Shown here piece after piece: positions 33,374 through 45,473 of a stretch of DNA of 64,000 nt. The stretch covers positions 62,001-126,000 of the forward strand of contig QXCR01000029.1 of NCBI GenBank assembly GCA_004380135.1, written 5' to 3'. The notes below the pieces were generated by a model. The model was given only the letters and a program-made list of their open reading frames with translations, had not been told where the DNA came from and ran no database searches. Numbering within the stretch: position 1 is the stretch's first letter; each line of letters opens with the position of its first letter. The position numbers were made by a program, and so were the translations under genes. Source of the stretch: Stemphylium vesicarium. Taxonomy: Eukaryota > Ascomycota > Dothideomycetes > Pleosporales > Pleosporaceae.

Positions 33374-36300
33374 ATGGGCAGATCACAATCTTCGTCATCA
33401 CTTGACGAAAACGAAAAAGAGAAAGATTTCGGCCTCGTCGATCCACAGGCTGCGGTAGAGAAGCCTACAGAATACGAGCCGATACGCGCAGAGCCTAATG
33501 AAAAGGCCGTGGAAGAGAATGGAGATGGGCACAGTTCGAGAGGCAAACTCTCGAGGTTACAATCTAGTACCAGCGCGTACTCCGAGGCGAGCGATGCGGA
33601 ATCCAATGTAACCAGATCAATACGACCGAAGAAGCCATTCTACAAACGCCTGAATATATTAAAGAATAATCCACCACCTGTACCCAAAGAGCGTACGGTG
33701 AGCCCAGAATACACGGCCGGACTTTTCAGTAAACTTTCGTGGCAATGGATGCAGCCGCTGATGAGGGTTGGCTACAAGCGACCACTCGAGAAGAACGATC
33801 TCTGGGAGGTCAATCCCGACAGAAGTGCAGATGTACTAGCAGAGAGGCTGGAGGCATCATTCAAGAGGCGGAGAGAACAAGGCAAGGAGAGACCTCTACT
33901 GGGTGCCATGTTCGACACGTTCAAATGGGAGTTCATCATCGGAGGTCTATGCCAACTTTCAGCTTCGGTCATCCAGGCTGTTGCGCCCTTTGTATTGCGC
34001 TACTTGATCAACTTTGCCGTTCGGGCGTACGTCGCACAGCGCGCGGGTACTCCTGGGCCGGACATCGGCGAGGGAATCGGCCTGGTCATTGGCATTACCG
34101 CAATGCAGTTCCTGCAGAGTTTGGCAACGAATCACTTCATGTACCGAGGTATGATGATTGGTGGAGAAGCCAGGGGTGTTCTTATTGCCCTCATTTTCAA
34201 CAAGGCTATGAAGCTCTCAGGCAGAGCTAAGGCGGGTGGCGAAGCGATTCTTGAAGCTCCACCCCCAGACATGAAACCAGGAAGCGAAGCCGAGATGAAA
34301 TGGTACAAGAAGATCTTGAAGAAGAAGGAAAAGAAACAGGCTCCCAAGACTGCTGCGGGTGTGGCTGGTGACGGCGAGGGTTGGGGAAATGGACGAATCG
34401 TCAATCTGATGTCTACCGACACATACCGTATCGACCAAGCTAGCGGTTTCTTCCACATGATCTGGACTGCTCCAGTTGGTATCCTGATTACGACGGCCCT
34501 GCTTCTGGTCAACCTGACCTACAGCGCTTTGCCTGGTCTTGGTCTCATTCTCATTGCCATGCCATTACTCGGTCGTGCTGTCAAGACTCTGTTCCGCCGA
34601 AGAGTTGTCATCAACAAGGTTACCGACCAGCGTGTGAGCTTGACTCAAGAGATTCTGCAGGGTGTTCGATTCGTCAAGTATTTCGGCTGGGAAACAAGTT
34701 TCTTGGAGCGCATCCAGGCCATCAGAAAGAAGGAGATTCACGGCATCCAGATCCTGCTCACGATTCGAAACGCTGTCCTTGCTGTCGGAATGTCGATGCC
34801 GGTTTTCGCCTCTATGATCTCGTTCATCACCTACTCCCAGGTCAACAGCAATCTTGATCCCGCTCCGATTTTCTCCTCGCTGGCTCTCTTCAATTCTATG
34901 CGCATCCCTCTCAACTTCCTTCCGCTGGTTATTGGCCAGGTCATCGATGCGAATGCCTCCGTTAAGCGTATCCAGGAGTTCTTGTTGGCTGAAGAAGCCG
35001 AGGAGAGCGGAAAGTGGGACTACGATGCCAAGGACGCCGTGGTACTGAAGGACGCGGACTTTACCTGGGAGCGACATCCGACCCAGGACGATGAAGGGGG
35101 TCAGCCAGGAAAGAAGCCGGACACGAAGAAGGAGAAGAAAGAGAAAAAGGCTGCTGCGGAAGCGGCTCGGGACAGCGGGGCCACAACACCTTCAGACACA
35201 ACAGTTGTGGAGGAGGAGAAGCCCTTTGAGGTCAAGGGACTGAACCTCACATTCGGCAGAAACGAGCTGGTGGCAATCATCGGTGGTGTTGGTTCCGGAA
35301 AGAGCTCCCTGCTTGCGGCTCTTGCAGGTGACATGCGGAAGACCCGCGGAGAGGTCATCTTCGGTGCCTCACGTGCTTTCTGCCCACAGTATGCTTGGAT
35401 TCAGAACGCGACCGTGCGGAACAATATCATCTTTGGCAAGGATTTCAACAGGAAATGGTACGATCAAGTCGTAGATGCTTGTGCGCTTCGCCCGGATCTG
35501 GAAATGCTGCCTCATAACGACGCGACGGAGATTGGGGAGCGCGGTATCACAGTCTCGGGTGGCCAAAAGCAGCGTATGAACATTGCTCGAGCCATCTACT
35601 TCAACGCGGACATTATCCTTATGGATGATCCTTTGAGTGCTGTCGATGCGCACGTTGGCCGTCACATCATGGACAATGCTATCTGCGGTTTGCTCAAGGA
35701 CAAGTGCCGTATTCTGGCTACGCATCAGCTGCATGTACTAAGTCGCTGCGACCGCATCATCTGGGTGGATCAAGGACAGGTCAAGGCTGTGGACACCTTC
35801 GACAACCTGATGGCGCAAAACGCAGACTTTGTACAGGTCATGAGCACTACTGCCAAGGAAGAAGAAAAGGAAGATGAGGATGAGGTCAATGAGGACGAGG
35901 TGGCAGCGGAAGTCAAGGATACGAAGAAACAGAAGAAATCGAAGAAGCAAGCCGCACTCATGCAGCAGGAAGAACGAGCAACGAAGAGCGTGAGCTGGGA
36001 AGTCTGGATCGAATACATCAAAGCAGGAGGTGGGATCTGGGTCGGTCCACTGGTCTTCATCCTTCTCGTTCTCTCGCAAGGCGCCAACATTGTCACATCC
36101 CTCTGGTTGTCTTACTGGACCTCTGACAAGTTTGGCTACTCAGAGGGCGCATACATTGGCGCGTACGCTGCGTTCGGTTTCAGTCAAGCGCTCTTCATGT
36201 TCTTGTTCTCCTTCTCGGTTTCCATCTTTGGAACAAGGGCTGGCAAGGTCATGCTGCACCGTGCTATCACCAGGGTCCTCCGCGCTCCCATGTCCTTTTT

Positions 36301-37906
36301 CGACACTACGCCCCTTGGACGCATCACGAACCGCTTCAGCAAGGATATCGATGTCATGGACAACACCATCACGGATGCCATGCGCATGTACTTTTTGACG
36401 CTTGCTATGATTATCTCGTAAGTTGTGCGTGAGCCGTGTCTGAGCAAATGAGCTAACCTGAACGTCCAGTGTCTTTATTCTCATCATCTCGTACTACTAT
36501 TACTACGCGATCGCACTCGGCCCGCTCTTCCTCTTCTTCATGTTCTCTGCTGCCTTCTACCGATCCTCCGCTCGTGAGGTCAAGCGTCACGAGGCCGTCC
36601 TTCGCAGTACGGTCTTCTCACGCTTCGGTGAAGCAGTCATGGGCACCCCAACCATCCGCGCATACGGACTTCAAGACCAGTTTTCCAAGTCGGTCCGTGC
36701 AGCTGTGGACGACATGAACAGTGCCTACTACCTCACTTTTGCCAACCAGCGCTGGCTGAGTGTCCGCCTCGACATTGTCGGTATTCTGCTAGTCTTCACT
36801 ACCGGTATCCTGGTTGTTACCAGCCGTTTCTCAGTCGACCCGAGTATCGCCGGTCTCGTACTCTCGTATATTCTCACCATCGTACAGATGATTCAGTTCA
36901 CTGTCCGTCAGCTGGCTGAGGTGGAGAATAATATGAACTCGACCGAGCGCATTCACCACTACGGAAGCCAGCTGGAAGAAGAAGCGCCCCTGCACATGGG
37001 CGAGGTGCGACCGACGTGGCCTGAGCATGGCGAGATTGTGTTTGACAATGTGGAGATGCGATACCGTGACGGACTTCCTCTGGTTCTGAAGGGCCTGAGC
37101 ATGCATGTTCGTGCCGGCGAGCGCATTGGCGTTGTAGGTCGGACTGGAGCTGGAAAGTCGTCAATCATGTCAACACTGTTCCGATTACAGGAGCTGTCCG
37201 GTGGCTCAATCGTCATTGACGGCGTCGACATCGCGAAGATTGGTCTTCACGACTTGCGCTCCAAGTTAGCCATTATCCCGCAGGATCCGACATTGTTCAA
37301 GGGAACCATTCGATCGAACCTGGACCCCTTCCACGAGCATTCGGATCTGGAGCTATGGTCTGCGCTGCGACAAGCAGATCTCGTGTCAAATGAGCAGGCA
37401 ATGGACGACCACTCGGGCCGGGTGCATCTCGACAGCGTGGTCGAGGAAGAAGGTCTGAACTTTTCTTTGGGCCAGCGACAATTGATGGCGCTGGCGCGCG
37501 CGCTCGTTCGCGGATCCCAAATCATCGTCTGCGACGAGGCCACTAGCTCCGTTGACTTTGAGACGGACGCAAAGATCCAACAAACAGTAAGTTGCACATG
37601 TCATTCCGCACCGATCCGTAGCTAACGTCCCATGCAGATTATCGATGGTTTCAAGGGAAAGACACTGCTTTGCATCGCGCACAGGTTGAAGACAAGTAAG
37701 TTTGGTTCTGGCAATGTAGACTACTGCAAGTGGACATGACACTGACATACGGCCTAGTCATCAACTACGATAGGATTTGCGTCATGGACGCGGGGCTCAT
37801 CGCAGAGCTCGACTCGCCGCTAAATCTCTACGACCAAGGCGGCATCTTCAAGGGCATGTGCGACCGTTCTGGCATCAAGAGAGAAGAAATCAACGGTGCG
37901 AAGTAG
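33374..37906 (+). CDS. YOR1: ABCC-type multidrug exporter, Yor1-like
   Basis: Full-size ABC transporter of the plasma membrane; Yor1 relatives export oligomycin and other organic anions. Four exons, 33374-36417, 36470-37586, 37638-37695 and 37758-37906, give 1455 residues. Order: hydrophilic N-terminus, TMD1 with a Lys-rich insert (KKILKKKEKKQ), NBD1, TMD2, NBD2; there is no TMD0. NBD1 has Walker A GGVGSGKSSLLAAL near 637, signature VSGGQKQRMNIARA and Walker B ILMDDPLSAVDAHVG, with Asp in place of the catalytic Glu, the degenerate ABCC pattern. NBD2 has GRTGAGKSSIMSTL near 1237, signature FSLGQRQLMALARA and IIVCDEATSSVDFETD, with Glu present. A Lys-rich segment (DTKKQKKSKKQ) lies between NBD1 and TMD2. 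The substrate is inferred. Confidence 0.93.
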
Positions 37907-40128
37907 ATATCCGCGGTAGATGAGTTCTGATTGGACGAAACGGATGTGCGGCCCAGATGGTAGACTAATAGCGCGGCTGGCTTGCTAGGAAGCATGCAAA
38001 CGCACACTGATAGATGCGCATGGCATGGCGTTGGAGCGGCATTTCTGGGGTCGGGCAGCACTGCAAGAAAAAGGATTTCGGTTCGGCTGGCAAAAGAGCA
38101 AAAAAGCTGCGGGTTTGCATAGACAGAGCGCGCGGCACATGTTTTTTCCAGCTTCCTGGGCTAATTCAAGCACCTTATCATCATCATCAGACAAGCAAGT
38201 ACAGTATTGCTGAAGTTTTGAAGGAACTATCAAGGAAGCTACCGAAATACGGCGGCCAGGCTGAGGCTAGACGGTCTAGCCAGCTCGGAAAGTTGCGAGA
38301 CGGTCCATGTGATATCATGGGGAGGCGATTTGTTCTATGGCGCGCATTTGACAGCATCATGGTTCCGTATAAGGAAGACGAGCAAGACCAGCCATGCCTA
38401 CCAGCCATGCCTGCCAGCAGTTTGCATTAGCGGGCGTGCTTGGCCTCCGCAAAAAGCACGTGCGCCGGGGGGGCATGAAGCGCCAGATCCCTCAGTGCGG
38501 TGCGGTACCCATTCATTCGTGCGTTATCTAATCTCAGGCCGTACTCTCTTGTCGCGTTTGAGAGCATCGTATCGTCGCTTATACGCATCCGTCGTATGGT
38601 TTCTCCGGGGCATTGGGCAAGCCGAAAGCCTTTTTTTTCTGCCGTTCTGTGCTGCGCCGCTGGGGTGGGGTTCTTTTTTATCTCGTAGGGGGGTGGTTTC
38701 AAGCGCCGGCTAGCTCCTGGCGATAGCTAGCAATGGCCATTCGCTCGCAAACTCGTAAGGTTTTGGGTCGGGGTATGCTCTTTCTCAACACGGCAGCACA
38801 CCATCGACCGATATGAAGTTATTTGATCAACAGTTCGAGATGCTTGCATTGTTTTTTTCTGGTAAACTATGGAGCTCACTTTTTCCCAAATCCCAATGAG
38901 CTGGGTTCGGGTTGGTTGGGTCAGGTCAGTCATGCAGACGGCGGCGGCGCGCGCGACAGTCAAGCGTGCAAAGAAACAAGAAAGTCGCCTTCGAAAAGGC
39001 TTCGCTGTTGAACGTGGGACCAAGAACAGCAAGTGGCGCGTTGGGTGCATGACAGACAAGCTGCCACCAAGGCTCTCGGCCAGCCGCTCCGCGTGGATCT
39101 GACGGTGCATAGATTGGACGCAGCAGCAGAGGTTTATGCGCGCTTTAACCGTACAAGGCTTCGGCCGCGGCTGCGCTCAACAGCCAAGACGACACCAGTG
39201 CCCCCAGTCTCGCCGCACGGCTCTAGACCAGGGATGCGGCTAACCCCTTATGATGCAAGTGGTTTACTTGCCAGGCACCATGGGACGACTCTAGCGGGCG
39301 TACAGCGGCGTCAAGGCCAGTTGCGCACATTGGACGGCAAATGCACGGCAGAGGTGCTATGCGAGGGGGGCAAACAGGAAGGAGGATATGAGGGCCAAAG
39401 GGAAGGGGCGGCAATAGTAATTTTTCTTTCTGAGAAGCTATTGGAAAGAGTTGTGCAAAGTGTTGGTCGAGCGCACAAGGCGAGGAGACAGACTATAGTG
39501 GGTGAAGATCAGGGACGCAAACCATCCGTTTGCCCTCTGAGAGTGCTCAAATCAGAGCGACGAGCCGACATCATGTTGCAGGGACATGGCTCCGAACGGC
39601 CTAGCGGGTCCGATGATTGACCCTAGTCTGGGACCCAGCAAACAACACGGACCTTGTTCAGCAACGGGGCATTCATATCTCACTCGTACTGCCTCCCTCC
39701 CGCTCGGGACGCTCGTTATCCTAGGCTGCACATTTCTTCTTCTGCTGTTGCCGTCCGTTCTCTGTCTCTCTCGGCACAAGCAAGCTTATCATTGCAGTTG
39801 ACGTGCGCTGGAAACGACCATTGTACATTGACACGCTCCTTCATCGACAATCGGTCCCTTAACCCACCCACCCCTTCCGTCTTCTCCCACGGTAGCGATA
39901 CCACGACGCGATAGAGCAAGCGATAACGATCCACCAACTATCCAGCACCTGAGCCGACCCATGCCGTACCTGCTGTGAAGCTCCTCAACCTTCCGCCGCC
40001 GCCGCCTCCTCCCCCGCTTCAAATAGTCGCACTGCCGCCGTGCACTGCGTCTGCTGCATCCCCGTCTGCCTCCTGACGAGCTGACGCTTCACCATTGCCC
40101 GCGTGAAACACCCTCCGCCTACGTCACA
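37907..40128. other. Intergenic, about 2.2 kb
   Basis: Several open frames occur but none has protein-like composition or splice support. A C-rich stretch with CCGCCGCCGCCTCC near 39990-40015 lies in the upstream region of the 40129 gene and probably belongs to its long leader. Confidence 0.5.
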
Positions 40129-40737
40129 ATGGCAGCAAGCGAGAAGCACGAGCCCGTTACCTTTGGAGCCAGCATTGAGCGCTCCGCCAGCCCATTGACA
40201 TCGTCGCAGCAGCAGCCGCTGCGCTCATCACCTTCACACGAGTCCAACATGTCCGCCGCCACAGCCACGGCCGACGCCGACCTCGCCAAGAAAGAATGGG
40301 CTGCCGACCCATCGAACCCATACTCTGCTTTCTACAAGCATCCCGAGGCCCTGCGCGAGACGCGTCCGTCGCTCAACCACAGCGCTGCCCCAAGCAAGAC
40401 GCACCTTGGCGTCCATGAAGTCGACCTTGAGGGTGCTGTCCCCCTCTCGGTCGCCTCGACACAACAACAGTCCAAGATGTCCGTCGACGGCCGCGTCAAG
40501 GAGTGCACCATGTGGCCCACCAGGCAAGCCGTGCTCGACAAGCGGAAGTCGTACAAGCGCAAGCGTGGCTGTGCCTTCTTCCGCAACCTCAACAGCAAGC
40601 AGAGACTGTGGGCTAAGATCATAATCGCTCTTCTCGTCGTCGCTGCTGCCGTCGGTCTCGGTGTCGGCATCTCAAGAGCCGTTGGCGGTGGTGTTTGGGC
40701 TGGCGATGGAAAGTCCAAGGAGATTCCCCATAGTTGA
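40129..40737 (+). CDS. Single-pass membrane protein, unknown function
   Basis: An intronless gene of 202 residues, not recognised. Residues 1-150 are hydrophilic, rich in Ser, Ala and Gln, with a motif DPSNPYSAFYKHPEALRE that looks structured. A basic stretch (DKRKSYKRKRGCAFF) precedes one C-terminal helix, about residues 164-185 (WAKIIIALLVVAAAVGLGVG), followed by a short tail. With positive charges before the helix and no signal peptide, a cytosolic N-terminus is likely. Codon use and the steady reading frame support a real gene. Confidence 0.75.
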   Translation: MAASEKHEPVTFGASIERSASPLTSSQQQPLRSSPSHESNMSAATATADADLAKKEWAADPSNPYSAFYKHPEALRETRPSLNHSAAPSKTHLGVHEVDLEGAVPLSVASTQQQSKMSVDGRVKECTMWPTRQAVLDKRKSYKRKRGCAFFRNLNSKQRLWAKIIIALLVVAAAVGLGVGISRAVGGGVWAGDGKSKEIPHS

Positions 40738-42383
40738 GCTGGAGATTCAACATCCGCATGCAGCAATGCAATGGTATGTTTGTTCTTGTCGCTTATTAGT
40801 GGCTATCACAACAAGATGCTAACCTTGTTTCCCCCAGAACCCCTTCACGTCTCTCCACAACTCACGAACTTTGGCATACTTTGCTTCGGACAACATCTTT
40901 TTTTCCTTTGCCTCTCGATATCCCTTTCCATCTGTTATATTGTTTTTCCGGTAAATGGCGTATAGCAATTTCACCGGCCTTTTCCTGGGGGGGGGTTTTT
41001 TTGTTTTCGTTCTCAAGCATTGAGCATGGGTCTTAGTCGAGTTCAACGATGTCATTCGGGAGGAATTTTTTTTCTTTCTCTCTACAAAGGCGTTTAAACG
41101 CATGGTGTGCGGGGTTAGGTGTTGTTTTTCTTACCTCTTTTCCCACCCACTCGATAGGTGTGTCTGTGTCTGTGTCTATGTCTATGTCTGTCCCACATAC
41201 ATACACACACTGTTTCCCTGGTTGGCATTCTGTACACGCATTTGGGCAGCGAGACTCGGAGTATGATTTCAAACAAACACGGCGAAGCGAAGCGAGGTGG
41301 GTGTGTTTCCACAAGAACAGAACATGGTCTTAGGTTCCTCAATCAATCAATCAACCAACCGCGATTACAGAAAGCCCTTCTTACGGCTCGTTAACCTTTT
41401 TTCCAAATATGAATGAGCAGCGAAATTTGAGATGCTTATGCCTCTTTTTTTCTCTATCCTTTTTTTTTGGTCTTTTTGAGAGACTGCGTATCTTGCGTGT
41501 GAGGTGATGCTATACGGCTTAACTACTTACTACAACTGGTGTCTTACCTTTTTTACTTGCAAACTCCCGTCGTCTGTAGCCTTCTCTCAATTCTACCCCA
41601 CGCTGCGTCGGTCCCCATGTTAATCCGATGGGCGTGCCGAGCCGTCGTGCGGCCTTGTATGTACCGTAGGCGTGTGCCGTTGTTCTAGACCGCGCTGGCT
41701 GGACTGACGGTCACGAGGGTGTTGTGGGTGAGGCTGTTTTTCTTGGCATGGTCTTGGAACAGCTATGGTCAGGCTGCTTGAGTTCAGCGCAGGACTGTGG
41801 CGGCTGGAGAAGGAACGAGTGTGTAGTGTGCACGTTTTTTTTTTTGCCAAGAGGGATTTAGGAAAGTAGAGGCTGTCGCGCAGCGCGGGAATCACACTCC
41901 GCTACACAGTACTACCACTGCGTCTACTCTAGCCTGAATTGGTCTCAGAATGAGCATGCAGGTTACCTACCGCATTCATGGTCAAGCTAAAGTCGTCGTC
42001 ATCGCGGAATTGTTCCTGAAACTAAACACCGCACAGCGGGGACAATGAGAAAGAGGCCTGATGGTACCTGAGTCCACCTCGCACTTGTTGGTCGCTTGGG
42101 CAGTCCTCGTTTCGGCACCTTCCATAATCTGCGAGTAGCCGGGAGACTGACGGCATCGTTGCTTCCCAGGCTGTGGTTATCTGGAAGGGGCGGGAGGAAG
42201 TTGCCCGGCTGGCACTTGCCTTGCTTGAAATATGCTGTTTCCAATTGTCGCAACCAGGTATCCTGTCTCACAATATGATGTCTTGGTACAGTCCTCGATC
42301 ATTAAAGTGCAGTATTTATATATCCTCCATCTCGTCATTTTCGATTCAATGACATCAGAACTTACACTATCGATCTCACGATC
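40738..42383. other. Intergenic, about 1.6 kb, with simple repeats
   Basis: Contains a hexamer repeat at 41161-41192, an AATC run near 41340-41355 and many T-runs. No gene supported. Confidence 0.5.
41161..41192. repeat. TGTCTG/TGTCTA hexamer repeat
   Basis: Five tandem hexamers (TGTCTG twice, TGTCTA twice, TGTCTG), followed by an ACATACATACACACAC stretch. Confidence 0.9.
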
Positions 42384-43202
42384 ATGACGACTCCGGTTGG
42401 TCCTTTCATGGTCAGCTGCAACCACCCGGTTAAGAATAGGGCATTGCGTTCAGTCAATGCCGTAATAGCAGGGACAAGGATTCTGCAAAATCAACAACCC
42501 ATTCTCTCCATCAACACCGGAGTTCGCTACAACACCTGGACCAACGTTGCCAGAACTGATGTTCGTTGCTTAAAACGAGAGAGGCTCCGTAACAACATAG
42601 GCCATGGCGCTCTAGTAGCAGCTTTGAATACCCTGACAGCCGCTGAACGGGCAGACTTCAATAGCTTGCATGATGATCATACAGCTCCCGGTACTCTAGC
42701 CTGTAAAGCTGAATACGATTGCCTGATCAAAAATCAATTTGGATCCGCAGGCAGGAATTCGGCGAATCCCAACCAGCAGGTCGCGTTTTTGCGGGTCTAT
42801 CGCGACATCTCGCTATCCAATCACAGCTGTAGGCCAAACGCCATTTTTGCTGTAGATGAAAACGGTTCAGCAGATATGATCGCCATCACTGACATACTGG
42901 CCAGCCACAACGTTGAGATTGACTATATTTCGGCGAACTGGCTTGACAAGTTCGAAAAAAGGCAGAAGACCTTGAGGCAGAACTGGAAATTCAACTGCAC
43001 CTGCCCCCATTGCACTCTAGGTAACTTCACGAACCGGGTAGAGGAAATGAAGAAGCGGGTGAAGGACCTGAACGCATCATCGCGGCAGCACCTAGCTAAT
43101 GGCCATCCTATAAACACTCACAATCAGAAACACACGATTAAGCTAATTGCACTGAAAGTCGAGTACGCAGAGTTGGTCGAGGAACTATGTGGGCGTGTTT
43201 AA
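42384..43202 (+). CDS. SET-domain protein, possibly truncated at its C-terminus
   Basis: Resembles fungal SET proteins of the SMYD/SET5-like group, putative lysine methyltransferases. 272 residues in one exon. The SET start is degenerate (VKNRALRSVNAVIAGTRIL). The cofactor-binding core SLSNHSCRPNAIF is at about 145-157, followed by IAITDILASHNVEIDYIS with the conserved Tyr. The post-SET-like FNCTCPHC comes next, then a helical tail. The stop at 43200-43202 falls in this tail. Past it the same frame continues (KWVET) to a good donor (GTAAGC, 43217) and, after a 50-nt intron with CTGAC and CTAG, runs into KELLAQLVKRQGWGES. The stop may therefore be a recent nonsense change or a natural end. Confidence 0.72.
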   Translation: MTTPVGPFMVSCNHPVKNRALRSVNAVIAGTRILQNQQPILSINTGVRYNTWTNVARTDVRCLKRERLRNNIGHGALVAALNTLTAAERADFNSLHDDHTAPGTLACKAEYDCLIKNQFGSAGRNSANPNQQVAFLRVYRDISLSNHSCRPNAIFAVDENGSADMIAITDILASHNVEIDYISANWLDKFEKRQKTLRQNWKFNCTCPHCTLGNFTNRVEEMKKRVKDLNASSRQHLANGHPINTHNQKHTIKLIALKVEYAELVEELCGRV

Positions 43203-45473
43203 AAATGGGTCGAAACGTAAGCTATCTTCCTTCTTGCCTTCTACCTGCATGTGCTGACCTACCTAGGAAAGAATTGCTGGCTCAGCTTGTCAAGCGTCAA
43301 GGTTGGGGAGAATCATGTAGTATTAGGCTGTGGGAGAGAGAGGCCTATATACTGAATGGAGCACGCACTAGTCCTAAGGGGGAAGTGCGTGAGAGCAAAC
43401 ATGCGGTGGAACCTGGGGCAAACAGTACCGGCCCGTGCGGGAGACCCCACGGCCGACACAGCTGTATGAGCATAGGGGCGATCACATTGCTGCTTCAGAA
43501 GTCCAAATGCACGCAATGGATGCGCACATTCGAATAAACCGGGATAGAGAGTGTACGGGTCAGTTGGCGGTACGATGGTGGGGACAGCGGCCGCGTAGCC
43601 CATAAGGATAAGGTAGGGTTGTGACTTATTGAGCTGGGCCAGGAGTCCTTCGTGACACCGTAAACCCCCAGTCATGATAGCGATAATCGAGGTTGGGGGC
43701 CCTCGGAGGTAGTTTCCATTGTTTCTTTGAATTATCATACGAAATGAAGTTTTCCGTATTCGCACCTTCCTCTCAGATTTCATGGCTTGACGATGACCTA
43801 ATGGCGATTGCGTGTTGATGACTCTCCCGCATCCATGACGAGCGTGATTTCCTCGTCCAGAGCAGAACATCCCGCTCGGGCTTCACAGCCGCCTGAATTA
43901 TCCGGCTGGAAGCGTAAGCTGGCGTGAGGATTTAAACAGGCAGGGTTGGTGTTCTTCAACTACACCACAACACAACACGAGCGTCTTGCTGAAGCCAAAA
44001 TAGCAGGCGACAAGCGACAGTGAGCAAGGGTTGGGCTCACCGAATGCGAACAACAACGGCGATCAGCGGGGAAAGTATGTGCGTTTTGCCATTGAGAGCG
44101 ACAGCGGCGAATTGCAGCGGCGAATTGCAGCGACCAAGTGGCTTCCTACATGCGAATAGTAGCAGTGGCGGTGGGTTCATACAATCCAATAACGTGAGTC
44201 CCAGCTCTCCTGCGGAGCGAGGTCAGCGAATCCCGAACAACGCCAGCGACGATCTAGCGAACGGTATGTACGCTGCTTTCTTTGACACATACAAATACTA
44301 GCGCAGTACCAGAGGCGGCCGTCAACAACGACCTACGGCGGATGCGGAATCGCGACAGCAGCGCGTTACCCAGCGGCGACAACATGAACAACTCAGCGTT
44401 GATTGCGCCTAGTGCGATGCCCAAGGACGATCAGGGCGGCATTGCGAACAACATAGCATCATGTTCCCATGGTGCTGGGTTCAGCGATGATGGCGGTTGA
44501 GTATTCAACAACAAGCGCCTTCGGGCTCCGCGAAAATGCGACAACAATGCGACTCTTACTGCTGCGAACCTCAAGCTCCGTCCATCCAGCTGGACAACTA
44601 CCGGCATTGCGATGCTTCTTCAGGCGTTACTCAGCGATACATGTGGTGCGAGCGATACCTCTGCGGCGAGCGAATTGCGTACTCAGATAAGTTCACTCAC
44701 CAACACCCGCTTTCAACACTGACATGACATCAGCCTGCACCAAATGCTGCACATCGACTCGTACTAGTGGAATGAGCGGAGGATCTGGTTTGAACCCATG
44801 GGTCAGCGTGGCGTTGGCTACTGATCCAATACGCTCGGTTATGATCCTTCATTCTGGGTGTCCAGGGTAGAGGGGCAGTCGGGTATCGCAAAACACGGGC
44901 ATTTTCGCACTCAGGCAGTCCTGTGTGATCACAATGTCCGTATGCGTTATCCGTACATCGGCTGCCACCAGCCGGGGGTGAAGTAGCTAACGTCTATACT
45001 CATCAAACACATACTTCCCAACTCTCATTGCCTTGAGTCTATCACCCTTGAGCATGAAGTCAGAAGAAACGACCTTGTCGTATCTAATATATCTACGATC
45101 TTTGACTTGGGCGACCACGAACCTTATAGTAGTAGTGGCAACTGAGGCCGTCGACATGTGTATGGGCTGTGTAGGAATGTTAGTCAAAAGACTGCGGATG
45201 CTTGTCAGTCTGATGTACTGATAAAGAGGTGAAAAGTCTGGTATTACTGTACGCGCCTTCGTCCATGGTTGGAATGCTCTTGGGGTTGTCTAGAGGCCAT
45301 GTAATCCTCAAGTTTAGTCATACTTCTCTTCTCTGAGTTTGCTCTACAAGTATTGACAAGTACGATCGCTTCATAAACCCTTGGAATTTGAATAATACCG
45401 ACAATTTATTGAATCAGTTGAGTCTATACGAGCTCAGAACGCCTTTAAAGCTACTATATCATGCCCAGCATGC
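43203..45473. other. Intergenic, about 2.3 kb, with possible gene relics
   Basis: The first 330 bp may be the former C-terminal exon of the SET gene. A low-complexity coding-like stretch lies near 44044-44500. Nothing else recognised. Confidence 0.4.
44044..44500 (+). pseudogene. Low-complexity coding-like fragment, possible decayed or orphan gene
   Basis: Not recognised. An open stretch (SNNVSPSSPAERGQRIPNNA) ends at a donor GTATGT (44264). Splicing to the acceptor GCGCAG at 44306 (43-nt intron) keeps the frame and gives DDLANVPEAAVNNDLRRMRN, then runs to a stop at 44500. The composition is rich in Asn, Ser, Asp and Gly. The 5' end is unclear: another frame upstream (VRFAIESDSGELQRRIAATK) is equally protein-like, suggesting a frameshift or a missed intron. 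Confidence 0.22.

Noticed and set aside
39033..39620. 195-codon open frame upstream of the 40129 gene
   Set aside because: Composition and lack of any recognisable motif look random; overlapping frames are open too because the stretch is GC-rich.
44780..44840. B-box-like GGGTTCAAACC on the minus strand, possible tRNA
   Set aside because: No T stem pairs around it and no acceptor or D stem could be formed.
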